Assembly (NCBI RefSeq): GCF_007859865.1
Contig: NZ_SJPI01000003.1
Coordinates: 372,001-436,000, forward strand
DNA from: Rubripirellula amarantea
Lineage (GTDB): Bacteria; Planctomycetota; Planctomycetia; Pirellulales; Pirellulaceae
Direction of reading: 5' to 3'
DNA length: 64,000 bases
The translations under genes and the position numbers were made by a program. Below, piece by piece: positions 1 to 8,186 of the stretch. The notes under the pieces are model-generated. The model did no database searches and was not told the origin of the DNA. It worked only from the letters and a program-made list of their open reading frames with translations. Every line of letters starts with the position of its first letter. Position 1 is the stretch's first letter.

Positions 1-261
1 GGCGAAATCAACGGCGGTCACATCGAACCCCGCTTCCGCCAATGCGATTACCTCGTGCCCACGACCACAACCTGGAACGAGGATCTTGCACGGCCGCAAT
101 TCGCCTGCCTTCAACCACTGCGACAACATAGGGTTAGGCCCGCCACGATCCCAACCGGTTTTCCCCAGCTCGTATCTCTCTTGCCATCCTTTGCTCGACA
201 GGTTGGCGGATCGGGCAACGCCGAGGTTCGTTGCGGGAAAATTGTCGGAATGCTCATTCAT
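1..261 (-). CDS. TPMT-family SAM-dependent methyltransferase (N-terminal part)
   Basis: The gene runs off the left edge; only the first 87 residues are visible. The N-terminus carries W-Q-E-R-Y-x4-T-G-W-D-R-G near residue 26, followed by I-L-V-P-G-C-G-R-G-H-E-V and then V-T-A-V-D-F. This order matches the thiopurine S-methyltransferase-like family, in which P-G-C-G-x-G is the SAM-binding motif I. The ATG at 261 lies only 5 bp beyond the stop of the DsrE-like gene, so the two are probably co-transcribed as the tail of the sulfur module. Related enzymes methylate thiols, selenium or tellurium compounds; a thiol or sulfide substrate would fit the context but is inference. Confidence 0.8.
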   Translation of the reverse strand, partial: MNEHSDNFPATNLGVARSANLSSKGWQERYELGKTGWDRGGPNPMLSQWLKAGELRPCKILVPGCGRGHEVIALAEAGFDVTAVDFA

Positions 262-266
262 GGTTT

Positions 267-1433
267 TCAGTTCCCGAGTGGCACATAGGCGTAACCGTCC
301 GCTTGCAGATTCGCCACGGTGGTGATGGCAGAGACGGAAGTTTCAACAAATACGGCTACCTCACTGGGCTTGGCTCCTTTCGAAATCAAAGACTGCCCGC
401 ACACGTAGAGCTCAACGCCACACTCATGAAGACGTCGAAGCAAGTCTAGATTTGGATTGCCAACGGTCGAGAACTTCTTGGCATAGGCGTCCGGATTGAG
501 GACCGCAAGAGTTGCGTCACCGTGAAAAATAACCGCGATTTGAACGTCGGCCGGTTCAGCTCCAGCGCCGCCGTAGATATTGACGTACTTGGCAACCTTT
601 TCGATTCCCTCATTGAGACCCGTGGCTTCACCACCTCTCGTTAGATCAACAAGGATCTTTGTCCCCGATCGCGGTTGTTGGACTGCATTTGATAGTTGAA
701 CAACATCGCCGTGACCGACGATCTTTGGTCGCGATACCACAGCCACCGCCGATTCCTCTTTGTCGGGAACGGCGTGATTTTTCATTGCCTCGTCGAAACC
801 ATGCTCGACAAATCCACTAACCGTTTTAGCGTGTGCTTGGATCAATTTCACCACGTACGCGTCCTCTGAAGTCTCGGTGACGCGGACACCATTGGTTGTG
901 TCTTCATGAACAATTTCAATTTTATCGGTATGCTTAAAAATTTCGGCGAACAAAGGATCCCGCATGCGAATCGGGTTAGAGTTACTAATCCGATACGCCA
1001 TCCACTCGACATGCTCCCTGATCTTGTCGGCTACCTCGGGAGAATCAGACTCTGTTAACGTCTCAACGCCGTTAGGCAATTCCTTTACCGAGCGTCTAAT
1101 CTTGTCATGATTTGAAAGTAAGAACTGGAACACTTCGTGATCGGCACCGTGACGATCATCGTGACCATGCGTTGCAGCACCTTGCTGCTGCTGCCCAAAC
1201 GCTCGACCAAGACCTCGACCAAAGCCGCGTCCAAAACCACGCCCGGCACCGGGACCGCGACGAACGCCCAATCCACTTCCCCGGCCTTCCATAGCCCCTT
1301 CGTCACCTGTTTGGTCCTGAACCGATTGGTCCTGAACCGATTGGTCTTGCGCGAACACCGTCGCAACGTCAACAACGCCAATGAACGAGATAGCAATGAA
1401 CGAGAGAGCAACGAACGCAATAACACGGACCAT
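267..1433 (-). CDS. Secreted DsrE-like protein with an N-terminal Gly/Arg-rich linker
   Basis: The 388-residue product has three parts. First comes a signal peptide (about residues 1-28) followed by three D-Q-S-V-Q-type repeats and a Gly/Arg/Gln-rich linker to about residue 90. A conserved helical domain follows (about 95-230), with H-D-x2-H near its start, R-D-P-L-F-A-E-I-F and L-I-Q-A-H-A. The C-terminal domain (about 255-388) is DsrE/DsrF-like, with V-I-F-H-G-D and the cysteine-bearing G-V-E-L-Y-V-C-G-Q-S. DsrE-fold proteins handle sulfur as persulfides on such a cysteine, so a periplasmic sulfur carrier is likely. It sits downstream of the sulfide-oxidation genes on the same strand, 126 bp after the bacterioferritin-like gene. 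The substrate is unknown. Confidence 0.8.
   Translation of the reverse strand: MVRVIAFVALSFIAISFIGVVDVATVFAQDQSVQDQSVQDQTGDEGAMEGRGSGLGVRRGPGAGRGFGRGFGRGLGRAFGQQQQGAATHGHDDRHGADHEVFQFLLSNHDKIRRSVKELPNGVETLTESDSPEVADKIREHVEWMAYRISNSNPIRMRDPLFAEIFKHTDKIEIVHEDTTNGVRVTETSEDAYVVKLIQAHAKTVSGFVEHGFDEAMKNHAVPDKEESAVAVVSRPKIVGHGDVVQLSNAVQQPRSGTKILVDLTRGGEATGLNEGIEKVAKYVNIYGGAGAEPADVQIAVIFHGDATLAVLNPDAYAKKFSTVGNPNLDLLRRLHECGVELYVCGQSLISKGAKPSEVAVFVETSVSAITTVANLQADGYAYVPLGN
1311..1350. repeat. 15-bp tandem repeat inside the DsrE-like gene
   Basis: The unit TTGGTCCTGAACCGA occurs at 1311-1325 and 1326-1340, followed by a partial third copy. On the coding (minus) strand it encodes the repeated D-Q-S-V-Q motif just after the signal peptide. 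The repeat is in frame, so copy-number change would only lengthen or shorten the linker. Confidence 0.9.
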
Positions 1434-1559
1434 GAAATGACTCTGTAGTAACGATAGCAGGATGAACGTGACGTGACTTCAACGGACTCGATGGACGCGC
1501 AAACCTCAACACCAGATCATAGAGATCACCGGGCCAAACTTCCGCAATGCGATACCGTC

Positions 1560-2039
1560 TTAGGCTTCGGAATCAGGCGACATGTGTTTCGCGATGTAGG
1601 CGGGTTCGCCCATTCGTTCCAGCAGATCAAGCTGCAACTCTAACCAACTTGCATGTCCTTCTTCATCGACTGCAATGCGTTCGAAGAGCTGACGCGTACC
1701 GATGTCCCGGTCTTCGCTCGCTTGAATCGAGGCTGTTGTGTAGAACTCGATTGCTTCCTTCTCGTCGGCAAGGTCGGTTTCGAACATCTCCTTCAATGAT
1801 GTAGCTCGAACGGGCGTCTTTTCGAGCGTCAACTTCGGATCCCCCTTCAAGAACAAGATTCGGACCAAGTACTCTTCGGAATGTCCAAGTTCCTCTTGCA
1901 GTTCTTCCCGCATCTTGGATGCCAATAGTCCCATGCCCCAATCGTCCAATACACACGCATGCAACTGATACTGGTGCATGGCGGTAAGCTCCATCGACAA
2001 TGCACGTTGAAGATTTTCGATTGTCTGCGTCTTAGTCAT
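1560..2039 (-). CDS. Bacterioferritin-like diiron protein
   Basis: This 159-residue four-helix ferritin-like protein has the full length of bacterioferritin. The expected ferroxidase ligands are visible: E17, E50, H53, E93, E126 and H129. At the position of the haem-ligating methionine of classical Bfr (E-M-x-H) the sequence reads E-L-G-H, so residue 51 is leucine and haem binding by that route is doubtful. AGAGGA lies about 7 bp upstream of the ATG and supports the start. The gene is separated by 66 bp from the di-heme peroxidase gene and may belong to the same transcript. Its likely role is iron storage or peroxide detoxification. Confidence 0.85.
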   Translation of the reverse strand: MTKTQTIENLQRALSMELTAMHQYQLHACVLDDWGMGLLASKMREELQEELGHSEEYLVRILFLKGDPKLTLEKTPVRATSLKEMFETDLADEKEAIEFYTTASIQASEDRDIGTRQLFERIAVDEEGHASWLELQLDLLERMGEPAYIAKHMSPDSEA

Positions 2040-2105
2040 GTTTGGTCCTCTGGTTTTCAGTGAATAGAAAGTGAATATCTTTGTTTTTGCTTCGTTTCGT
2101 CTAGT

Positions 2106-3173
2106 TTAGGATTGATCGTTGATAGCGGAACCGACCTTCGCCTGAATGACCGACTCTCCTGATCGTGATGGCAGGCGAGGGAAGGTCATTTCCGGGAACT
2201 CGCCTTCAAGCGCTGACATGAACGAGGTCAAGTCGTCGGCTTCGCGATCGGTCAATTCTACATCTAACTGAGTAGATGCCATTAACCGACACGTTTCCGC
2301 CAACGAACTTACTCGACCATTGTGAAGATAAGGTGCTGTCAACGTAACGTTCCGCAGGGTAGGCGTCTTGAAAAGATGATCATCGGTATTATCACCGGTC
2401 GCCTGTGATCGTCCTAGGTCCGTTGCCAAGTCATACGCTTGAACGAACGGTGAAGTGTCGAACCTCGGAAACTCAACAAACTCCGCATCACTTCCTATAT
2501 CCCACCCGTTGAGCGCTGGTCCGGAATGACATTCGGTGCAACCGATTGATTCGAATAGTTCCATGCCGCGTATCTGCGTTTCACTCATTGCATGCTCGTC
2601 ACCGTCAAGATATCTGTCCAATGCACTGTTAGGTGTGATGAGTGTCCGTTCAAAAGCCGCGATTGCTTCCACGGCGTTTTCGATAGTGACCGCATCATCG
2701 TTCTTAAACGCAATTTGAAAGTCGTTGGTATAGCCCGCGATGTCTTTGATTCGGCTGATCACTTGGTCATGCCCCAACATGCCCATTTCGACGTCGGCCA
2801 CCATCGGCCCCTTGGCCTGTTCTTCAAGCGTTACCGCACGCCCGTCCCAAAACTGAGACGCCTGGAACACTGCATTCCAAACCGTCGGAGCGTTTCGAGG
2901 ACCCGTGAGGCCATTGACACCCATCGATGTCGCTCGGCCATCGTCGCCACCTTCCATTAAGTTGTGGCAACTATTGCAAGAAACCGTTCCGGTGGCTGAT
3001 AACCGAGGATCAAAATAGAGTTTCTTCCCCAGCTCGATCTTCTCTGGTGTGTCGCTTTGCTTTAGGGCAGCTTTTGGCAGCGCAACCAAATTCTGAGCAC
3101 CGACCTGACCGATCCCAACCAGCATCGCTGCAAAGGTAAACAGCCGTGTAATCATATTCGTTCTAGCAATCAT
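2106..3173 (-). CDS. Di-heme cytochrome c peroxidase / MauG-family protein
   Basis: This is a periplasmic protein of 355 residues from the ATG at 3173, which gives a clean signal peptide ending at G-A-Q. A GTG at 3245 would add 24 residues ahead of that signal and overlap the SQR gene, so it is less likely. There are two CxxCH haem sites: C-N-S-C-H at about residues 66-70, followed by P-R-N-A-P-T-V-W-N, and C-T-E-C-H at about 212-216. The order and spacing are those of bacterial cytochrome c peroxidase/MauG proteins. The family reduces H2O2 or carries out long-range oxidations. Placement directly after SQR suggests a link between sulfide oxidation and peroxide or electron handling; this is inference. 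Confidence 0.85.
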   Translation of the reverse strand: MIARTNMITRLFTFAAMLVGIGQVGAQNLVALPKAALKQSDTPEKIELGKKLYFDPRLSATGTVSCNSCHNLMEGGDDGRATSMGVNGLTGPRNAPTVWNAVFQASQFWDGRAVTLEEQAKGPMVADVEMGMLGHDQVISRIKDIAGYTNDFQIAFKNDDAVTIENAVEAIAAFERTLITPNSALDRYLDGDEHAMSETQIRGMELFESIGCTECHSGPALNGWDIGSDAEFVEFPRFDTSPFVQAYDLATDLGRSQATGDNTDDHLFKTPTLRNVTLTAPYLHNGRVSSLAETCRLMASTQLDVELTDREADDLTSFMSALEGEFPEMTFPRLPSRSGESVIQAKVGSAINDQS

Positions 3174-3237
3174 CGTGGTAACGTACGTGTTTGAGCGGAA
3201 GATCCGCTGCGGGGAAGGTCTTGTTAAAACAGAAAAC

Positions 3238-4422
3238 TCAAGCACGACCGCGAAGCATGCCGTGCCAATAAAGCGCGGGCAGTCCGAACTTTTTCAACAT
3301 GAGCATGCTGAACCGCTCCTTGGCTTGATCAAAAGGAAACGTTTCAGCGGGCTGACCGCTGTAATCAAATTCCGCCAAAACTAAACTGTCGTAGCCAGTT
3401 ACGACGGGACACGATGTGTAGCCGTCGTAACGAGCCGATAGCGGTTCTTGTTTCATCAATGACCGAAGATTGCTAACCAAGACTGGGGCTTGCTTTCGAA
3501 TTGCCGCACCGGTTTTCGATGTCGGCAAACTTGACGCATCACCGATACCAAACACGTTGGCGAACCGAGTGTGTTGAAGCGTGTATTTATCGACATCGAC
3601 CCAGCCGTCCTCGCTCGCCAACTCACTGCTTGACACGAAGTCAGGCGCGCTCATGGGCGGGGTAACGTGAATCATGTCGTATCGGATGACGATCTCTTCA
3701 TCGGTGTCCATATGCCGATAGATCGCTTCTCTGGATGCCGACCGGATCTCAACTAAGTTATGGCGAAAACGAGGTTCAACGCCTTTCCGCTGCGCCACTT
3801 TTTCGAGGATCTCGCGATAGCGATCGACCGCAAACAGACGTGGCCCGGCTAATGTAAAAATAACATCGATGTCATTGCGAACCCCGTGACGACGAAAATA
3901 GTCCTCGGCAAGGTAGCAAATCTTCTGCGGTGCTCCGCCGCATTTCACCGCGCCGGCTGGCTGAGTGAACAACGCGACACCTTGTTTCAGATTGCGAATG
4001 AACTTCCACGTGCTGGCGACCGTGTCGATCGAGTAGTTGCTGCACACACCGTCCTTCCCGACGGCATCCTTCAACCCTTTGACTTGTCCCCAGTTGACCT
4101 GAATACCAGGAGCGACAACGAGGTAATCATAGGTGATTGTGGCGCCGCCTCGCGTCACAACTGTGTTTTCGTTTGGCGCAAAGGAAGTCACATGATCCTT
4201 CACCCAATCCACGCCATAGGGGATCAAGTCAATTTCATTCCGCCCGGATTCCTCAGGCTTGAACATTCCCCCGCCAACCAAGGTCCAAAGCGGTTGATAG
4301 TAGTGCTTCTCGGACGGTTCGATGATTGCAATACCCAATGACGGATCTGCGTTGCGCAATCGAGCCGCGACGGTGATGCCCGCTGTTCCCCCTCCGACAA
4401 TAACAATTTGATAGTGGCTCAT
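3238..4422 (-). CDS. sqr: Type II sulfide:quinone oxidoreductase-like flavoprotein
   Basis: This is a two-dinucleotide-fold FAD protein of 394 residues: G-G-G-T-A-G at the N-terminus, V-V-A-P-G near residue 104, and a C-terminal FAD contact G-I-G-D-A at about 292-296. Cysteines C161 (in K-C-G-G-A-P-Q-K) and C338 (in S-C-P-V-V-T-G-Y) match the redox cysteine pair of the mitochondrial-type (type II) SQR family, and C127 is a third candidate. Such enzymes oxidise sulfide to a persulfide and pass electrons to quinone. The start overlaps the stop of the DUF1641 gene by 4 bp (ATGA), so translation is probably coupled. The neighbouring persulfide dioxygenase and rhodanese genes provide the next steps. 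Confidence 0.9.
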   Translation of the reverse strand: MSHYQIVIVGGGTAGITVAARLRNADPSLGIAIIEPSEKHYYQPLWTLVGGGMFKPEESGRNEIDLIPYGVDWVKDHVTSFAPNENTVVTRGGATITYDYLVVAPGIQVNWGQVKGLKDAVGKDGVCSNYSIDTVASTWKFIRNLKQGVALFTQPAGAVKCGGAPQKICYLAEDYFRRHGVRNDIDVIFTLAGPRLFAVDRYREILEKVAQRKGVEPRFRHNLVEIRSASREAIYRHMDTDEEIVIRYDMIHVTPPMSAPDFVSSSELASEDGWVDVDKYTLQHTRFANVFGIGDASSLPTSKTGAAIRKQAPVLVSNLRSLMKQEPLSARYDGYTSCPVVTGYDSLVLAEFDYSGQPAETFPFDQAKERFSMLMLKKFGLPALYWHGMLRGRA

Positions 4423-5186
4423 ATGACGCTACCTTTCTCTGATGACACGGTTGACGAAATTTGGCTGGCATCAGGATTTTTCTCGAGCACACCGCCAAAA
4501 CACTTTGCGAACTGCAAGCCGAATGAAAGAGCGCGCTGGGTGTTGGGATCGCGGATCGCACCGATCAGTCCAAGCAACCCAACCCGCTTGGGTACTGGAT
4601 GCTCGCAAGTTCCTTGATGGCAACTTGAAAGAGCCGACCCAGCCATCCCAACCGTCGCCACCGAGTTCTCGCTCATCACATCGGATTTCAGCAGAAACCC
4701 AATCCGATCAAGTTCCTCTTTGCGAATCTGTCCGCCCAAGTACAAAGCAGCGTGGAGCCCTTGTCGAAGACTCTGTTCGAAGTCGATGCCATCGGTTTTG
4801 ACCTGGGCCGCCCATTCATCAAACACATCGACTGCGATCGCGATAAGGTTTGGAAGCTCATCGAGCAGCTCACTTCCTTCTTCTAGTTTTGGAAGTCGAG
4901 AAACAAGACGCTCCATTGCACGCATGTTGCTGGGCTCACTGATCTGCACAAGCAATTTTGCAAATCGAGTTGCCCGTTCTTCGATATCAATGCCATCTTG
5001 CGAGGCTCTACGAGCGACGGCGTCAAATACATCGACAGCAATCGCCAGCAAGTTGGGTAACTCACCAGCAACATTCAAGATTTGATTGAGCTTTTCGGCT
5101 TGGTCAAGTAAGCGGTGAAGGACGTCGACCGTATTGGGATCGTTCAATCGGTCCTCAAGCGTTGGCCTTTGAATGGCGGTATCCAT
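4419..5186 (-). CDS. DUF1641-domain protein
   Basis: The 255-residue mainly helical protein contains a duplicated segment: E-L-P-N-L-L-A-I-A-V-D-V-F-D near residue 42 and E-L-P-N-L-I-A-I-A-V-D-V-F-D near 109. This duplication fits the DUF1641 family. There is no signal peptide or clear membrane span. Cysteines lie in the C-terminal third (S-S-C-H-Q-G-T-C). DUF1641 proteins are often encoded beside flavoprotein oxidoreductases. Here the gene overlaps the SQR gene by 4 bp, so a partner or adaptor of SQR is plausible. The biochemical function is not known. Confidence 0.8.
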   Translation of the reverse strand: MDTAIQRPTLEDRLNDPNTVDVLHRLLDQAEKLNQILNVAGELPNLLAIAVDVFDAVARRASQDGIDIEERATRFAKLLVQISEPSNMRAMERLVSRLPKLEEGSELLDELPNLIAIAVDVFDEWAAQVKTDGIDFEQSLRQGLHAALYLGGQIRKEELDRIGFLLKSDVMSENSVATVGMAGSALSSCHQGTCEHPVPKRVGLLGLIGAIRDPNTQRALSFGLQFAKCFGGVLEKNPDASQISSTVSSEKGSVI

Positions 5187-5234
5187 GAATGCACTTTGTT
5201 TGCACGAGGGAGGTGAAGGGAAGGGCGATGAAGT

Positions 5235-6659
5235 TCAACTGCTCATCGCTGGTTGCGACTTAACGCTCGGCAGTCCTTCTTGTTTCCAAGCTAAATAGCC
5301 GCCCGTTAGATTGACCACGTTCTTGAATCCTGCAGCCTGCAAGACACTGGCGGCGATCGCCGATCGAGCACCACTTCGACAATGAACGACCCACTTTTCG
5401 TCGCGAGCCCTGTTGTCGAGGCAACTAGGCAGGCGTCCGAGGAAACAGTGCTCTGCTTGTTCGATGTGACCTTCTTTCCATTCTTCGTCAGACCGAACAT
5501 CGAGCAGCTTCACTTCACCAGATTCAATGCTGTTGGACAAATCAACCGGCGTCCCAGTTGCGTAAACTTCTGTCGCCAAGTTGTGAGAACGCACTTCACT
5601 GCTAACAAAACCACCAGCGATATTTTCCACGCCGATCTTATGCAACACCCGTGCTGCCTCTTCCAATTGACCTGGCTCGCAGATCAAGTAGGTCGGACGA
5701 TCGTAATCAACTAACCACCCCGCCCATGTGGCCAACATTGGCAATGGAATATTGATCGTGCCGGGCACATGTCCCTTGGCATATTCTGGCGACGGCGTCA
5801 GGTCTACTACCGTCCCCGATTGAATTGCGTCGTCGATGTCTACTATGTCTAGCATCGAATGATGATGTTCCGAACCCAGAATGCGTGGCCCCTCTTTGTT
5901 CACTCGCTTCATCACCGCGAAGTAACGAGGAGCTTCCGGTTGATCGGCCAAGATGTATCTAACAAACGCGTCTTCGTCGGCGAACTGAAGCGCCGGATTG
6001 AATCGTTTCTCGTAGCCCACCGTCGAAGATGGAATGGCCCCCAGACCTTTTCCGCATGCACTTCCGGCTCCATGAGCAGGCCAGACTTGCAAGTAATCAG
6101 GCAAGGACTTGAATCGCTCGGCGGACTTGAACAAATCTCGAGCACCTGGTTCGGCTGTACCCACTAGACCTGCCGCCTCTTCCAGCAAGTCGGGGCGACC
6201 AATGGATCCAACGAAAACGAAGTCTCCGGTAAAGATCCCCATCGGCTTATTCGCTCCGCCACCTTCGTCCGTCAACATGAACGAGATACTCTCGGGAGTA
6301 TGGCCCGGTGTATGCAGAACATCGAAACGGATGTTTCCAACCATAAAGTGGTCGCCATCATGCACGGGCTGACTGTCATAGCCATCTAGGTACAAATACT
6401 TCCATTCCGCCGGTCCTTCATCCGACACATACAACTTGGCGTTCACGCGATCAGCCAGTTCGCGAGCCCCAGAAACGTAGTCGGCATGGATATGAGTTTC
6501 GGCGACAGCAGTGATCGTCACTCCCTCTTTCTCCGCCATCTCGATGTACTGTTCAATATCGCGACCTGGATCGACGATGACTGCTTCTTTAGCACGTTGA
6601 CATCCCACCATGTAGGAAGCGTGAGCGAGCTTTTCGTCGTAGAAATATTTAAGCAACAT
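5235..6659 (-). CDS. Persulfide dioxygenase-like MBL protein with two rhodanese domains
   Basis: The protein has 474 residues. The metallo-beta-lactamase fold (about 1-250) has H56-x-H58-x-D60, H120 in G-H-T-P-E, D146 in F-T-G-D and H196. H56, H120 and D146 are the mono-iron ligands expected of ETHE1-type persulfide dioxygenases. Residue 61 is Tyr where many family members have His, as seen in rhodanese-fused relatives. Two rhodanese domains follow (about 275-345 and 380-465); the second has the typical loop H-C427-R-S-G-A-R-S, the first a less typical C327-E-P-G. The protein would oxidise persulfide sulfur produced by SQR to sulfite and move sulfane sulfur in the cytoplasm. The sulfite can then be exported by the neighbouring TauE protein. 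Confidence 0.9.
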   Translation of the reverse strand: MLLKYFYDEKLAHASYMVGCQRAKEAVIVDPGRDIEQYIEMAEKEGVTITAVAETHIHADYVSGARELADRVNAKLYVSDEGPAEWKYLYLDGYDSQPVHDGDHFMVGNIRFDVLHTPGHTPESISFMLTDEGGGANKPMGIFTGDFVFVGSIGRPDLLEEAAGLVGTAEPGARDLFKSAERFKSLPDYLQVWPAHGAGSACGKGLGAIPSSTVGYEKRFNPALQFADEDAFVRYILADQPEAPRYFAVMKRVNKEGPRILGSEHHHSMLDIVDIDDAIQSGTVVDLTPSPEYAKGHVPGTINIPLPMLATWAGWLVDYDRPTYLICEPGQLEEAARVLHKIGVENIAGGFVSSEVRSHNLATEVYATGTPVDLSNSIESGEVKLLDVRSDEEWKEGHIEQAEHCFLGRLPSCLDNRARDEKWVVHCRSGARSAIAASVLQAAGFKNVVNLTGGYLAWKQEGLPSVKSQPAMSS

Positions 6660-6693
6660 GGATCTATTCTCCTGTGTTTAGGTATGTGTTTGA

Positions 6694-7518
6694 CTACACG
6701 ACCACTGATTTGGAAATGACAAAGACGGCGACCAACACGACCGCGATCGAGAATATTTTTTGAAGAGTGGGTCCCTTCAGGCGTTTGGCGACGAGGCCGC
6801 CCAACCACATGCCAGCGAAACCCCCGACCAGAAATAGAAGCGTTGTTGTCCATGACAGGTCATTGCCGTTAGCGAAGTGCGATGCCACACCGCTAATGCT
6901 GACGAGAACGATCACGAACAATGAAGTTCCAACCGCTTGATGAATCGCCATCCCGCTGAAAATCACGAGCGCTGGAACAATGACAAATCCGCCTCCCACA
7001 CCGAACATTCCTGACAACACACCGGTCATCAGCCCTACGATGACAAGCAACCTCGCGCACTTAGAGGTCAACCGAAGCTTCCCATCGGCGTCGCGTTGAC
7101 AGGCGCTGCGATCCGGCCCAGGCTCGCTTTCGGTATTGCAAACTCCACTTGCCATTACCGGATTGCAAGCCTTGGCCCACATTCGCTGGGCAACCACTAA
7201 CATCAACATCGCGAACATCACCAACAACACCTTCTCCGGCACCAACGTCGACATGTAGGAACCAATCGGAGCACCCAACATTCCGGCGACTGCGAACAAA
7301 AGTCCGGTTCGCAACTCAACATCGCCACGCATCATTCTTGGCACTGCACCAAACAGCGCCGTACCGCCCACTGACGCTAGTGAAATGCCAACCGCCTCGC
7401 GAGGTGCAATTGCCAATCCGTAGACGAGCAGTGGGACCGCGAAGACGCCACCGCCGCCACCGGTTAGTCCCAGTGCAAACCCAACGATGCTGCCGAAGAA
7501 GATGGCTAGGCCGAACAT
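6694..7518 (-). CDS. TauE/SafE-family sulfite exporter
   Basis: This 274-residue polytopic membrane protein has Gly-rich hydrophobic helices. The family hallmark G-L-T-G-G-G-G-G (residues 18-25) and its counterpart G-M-F-G-V-G-G-G-F in the second half reflect the internal duplication of TauE/SafE proteins. A cysteine-containing hydrophilic loop (about 115-145) separates the halves. The family exports sulfite, sulfoacetate or other sulfur anions. The start lies 13 bp inside the upstream rhodanese gene, so the genes are coupled. Export of the sulfite made by the adjacent persulfide dioxygenase is the natural role. Confidence 0.88.
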   Translation of the reverse strand: MFGLAIFFGSIVGFALGLTGGGGGVFAVPLLVYGLAIAPREAVGISLASVGGTALFGAVPRMMRGDVELRTGLLFAVAGMLGAPIGSYMSTLVPEKVLLVMFAMLMLVVAQRMWAKACNPVMASGVCNTESEPGPDRSACQRDADGKLRLTSKCARLLVIVGLMTGVLSGMFGVGGGFVIVPALVIFSGMAIHQAVGTSLFVIVLVSISGVASHFANGNDLSWTTTLLFLVGGFAGMWLGGLVAKRLKGPTLQKIFSIAVVLVAVFVISKSVVV

Positions 7519-8060
7519 GAGCCTTCACAGCCTCCATCCCCACATTGATTCCAAGGCATCTTGGCAATCGCTGAAGCCATCGGACATAGGCCCGTCGCTC
7601 CCGCCACCATCAATCCAGCACCAACAAACGCTGAAAGACCGATGAAGTACGGATGAACGAAGTAGCCCAGCGCCGCGCCCACGAAGGTTAAGAAGCCCGC
7701 ACAAAGCTGAACTTGTTGCATCAATGGCAACGACTTCTTACCTCGAACCACGGGCAGTCCGGCCTTGTCCCAAGCAACTGTCCCACCTTCGACGTTGACA
7801 ACATTGTCAAAGCCAGCATCAACAAATTTTTTGCAGGCTTGTGCAGAACGGTTACCGCTCCGGCAGATCACATACAGAGGCTCGTGAGCCGTTCCGTTGC
7901 GAGCCTGCATCACGCTCGCCGGATCAAGAGAATCCAATGGAACGCTGCGAGCACACTGTGCGTGGACGTCGCGATACTCCGATGGCATCCGAACGTCGAT
8001 CACATCGATCGCCTCGTGCTGCTGCTTTTCGGCCAACTGCTTTACTGTCACTGTTTTCAT
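7506..8060 (-). CDS. Rhodanese-DUF2892 membrane sulfurtransferase (YgaP-like)
   Basis: The 184-residue protein has an N-terminal rhodanese domain (about 1-107) with active-site loop I-C66-R-S-G-N-R-S, followed by a DUF2892 hairpin of two membrane helices (about 117-160). The tail is Cys-rich (C-G-D-G-G-C-E-G-S-C). This is the architecture of E. coli YgaP, a membrane-bound thiosulfate sulfurtransferase. It is the first gene of the sulfur operon: GAAAGGAAAG lies just upstream of the ATG, and an ArsR-type inverted repeat lies about 50 bp further upstream. The Cys-rich tail could bind metal or hold persulfides; that is inference. Confidence 0.9.
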   Translation of the reverse strand: MKTVTVKQLAEKQQHEAIDVIDVRMPSEYRDVHAQCARSVPLDSLDPASVMQARNGTAHEPLYVICRSGNRSAQACKKFVDAGFDNVVNVEGGTVAWDKAGLPVVRGKKSLPLMQQVQLCAGFLTFVGAALGYFVHPYFIGLSAFVGAGLMVAGATGLCPMASAIAKMPWNQCGDGGCEGSCSA

Positions 8061-8102
8061 CGATCTTTCCTTTCAACTAGTGCGAATGCACAAAAACCCG
8101 AA

Positions 8103-8130
8103 ACCTCGCCATATCGCCATTCGGCGATAT
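8103..8130 (-). promoter_or_regulatory. Probable ArsR operator of the sulfur operon
   Basis: The inverted repeat ATATCGCC-ATTC-GGCGATAT spans 8111-8130, 50-70 bp upstream of the rhodanese-DUF2892 start. An extra ACCTCGCC half-site abuts it at 8103-8110. Its outer arms match those of the repeat inside the arsR promoter (8550-8569). A weak -35-like TTGTAA lies at 8135-8140 on the minus strand; no good -10 is seen. The 5' untranslated leader also contains a small GTGC-GAAT-GCAC palindrome at 8080-8091. Confidence 0.7.
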
Positions 8131-8138
8131 GTTATTAC

Positions 8139-8170
8139 AAAAAAAAGGGCGACTCATTCGAGTCACTCCC
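8139..8170 (-). terminator. Rho-independent terminator after arsR
   Basis: On the minus strand the stem GACTC-GAAT-GAGTC (8164-8151), extended by GGG/CCC after mismatches, is followed by eight T residues (8146-8139). It lies 17 bp past the arsR stop codon and immediately before the operator of the downstream sulfur operon. It should separate the two transcription units. Confidence 0.8.
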
Positions 8171-8186
8171 CTCACTCCGACTCCCT

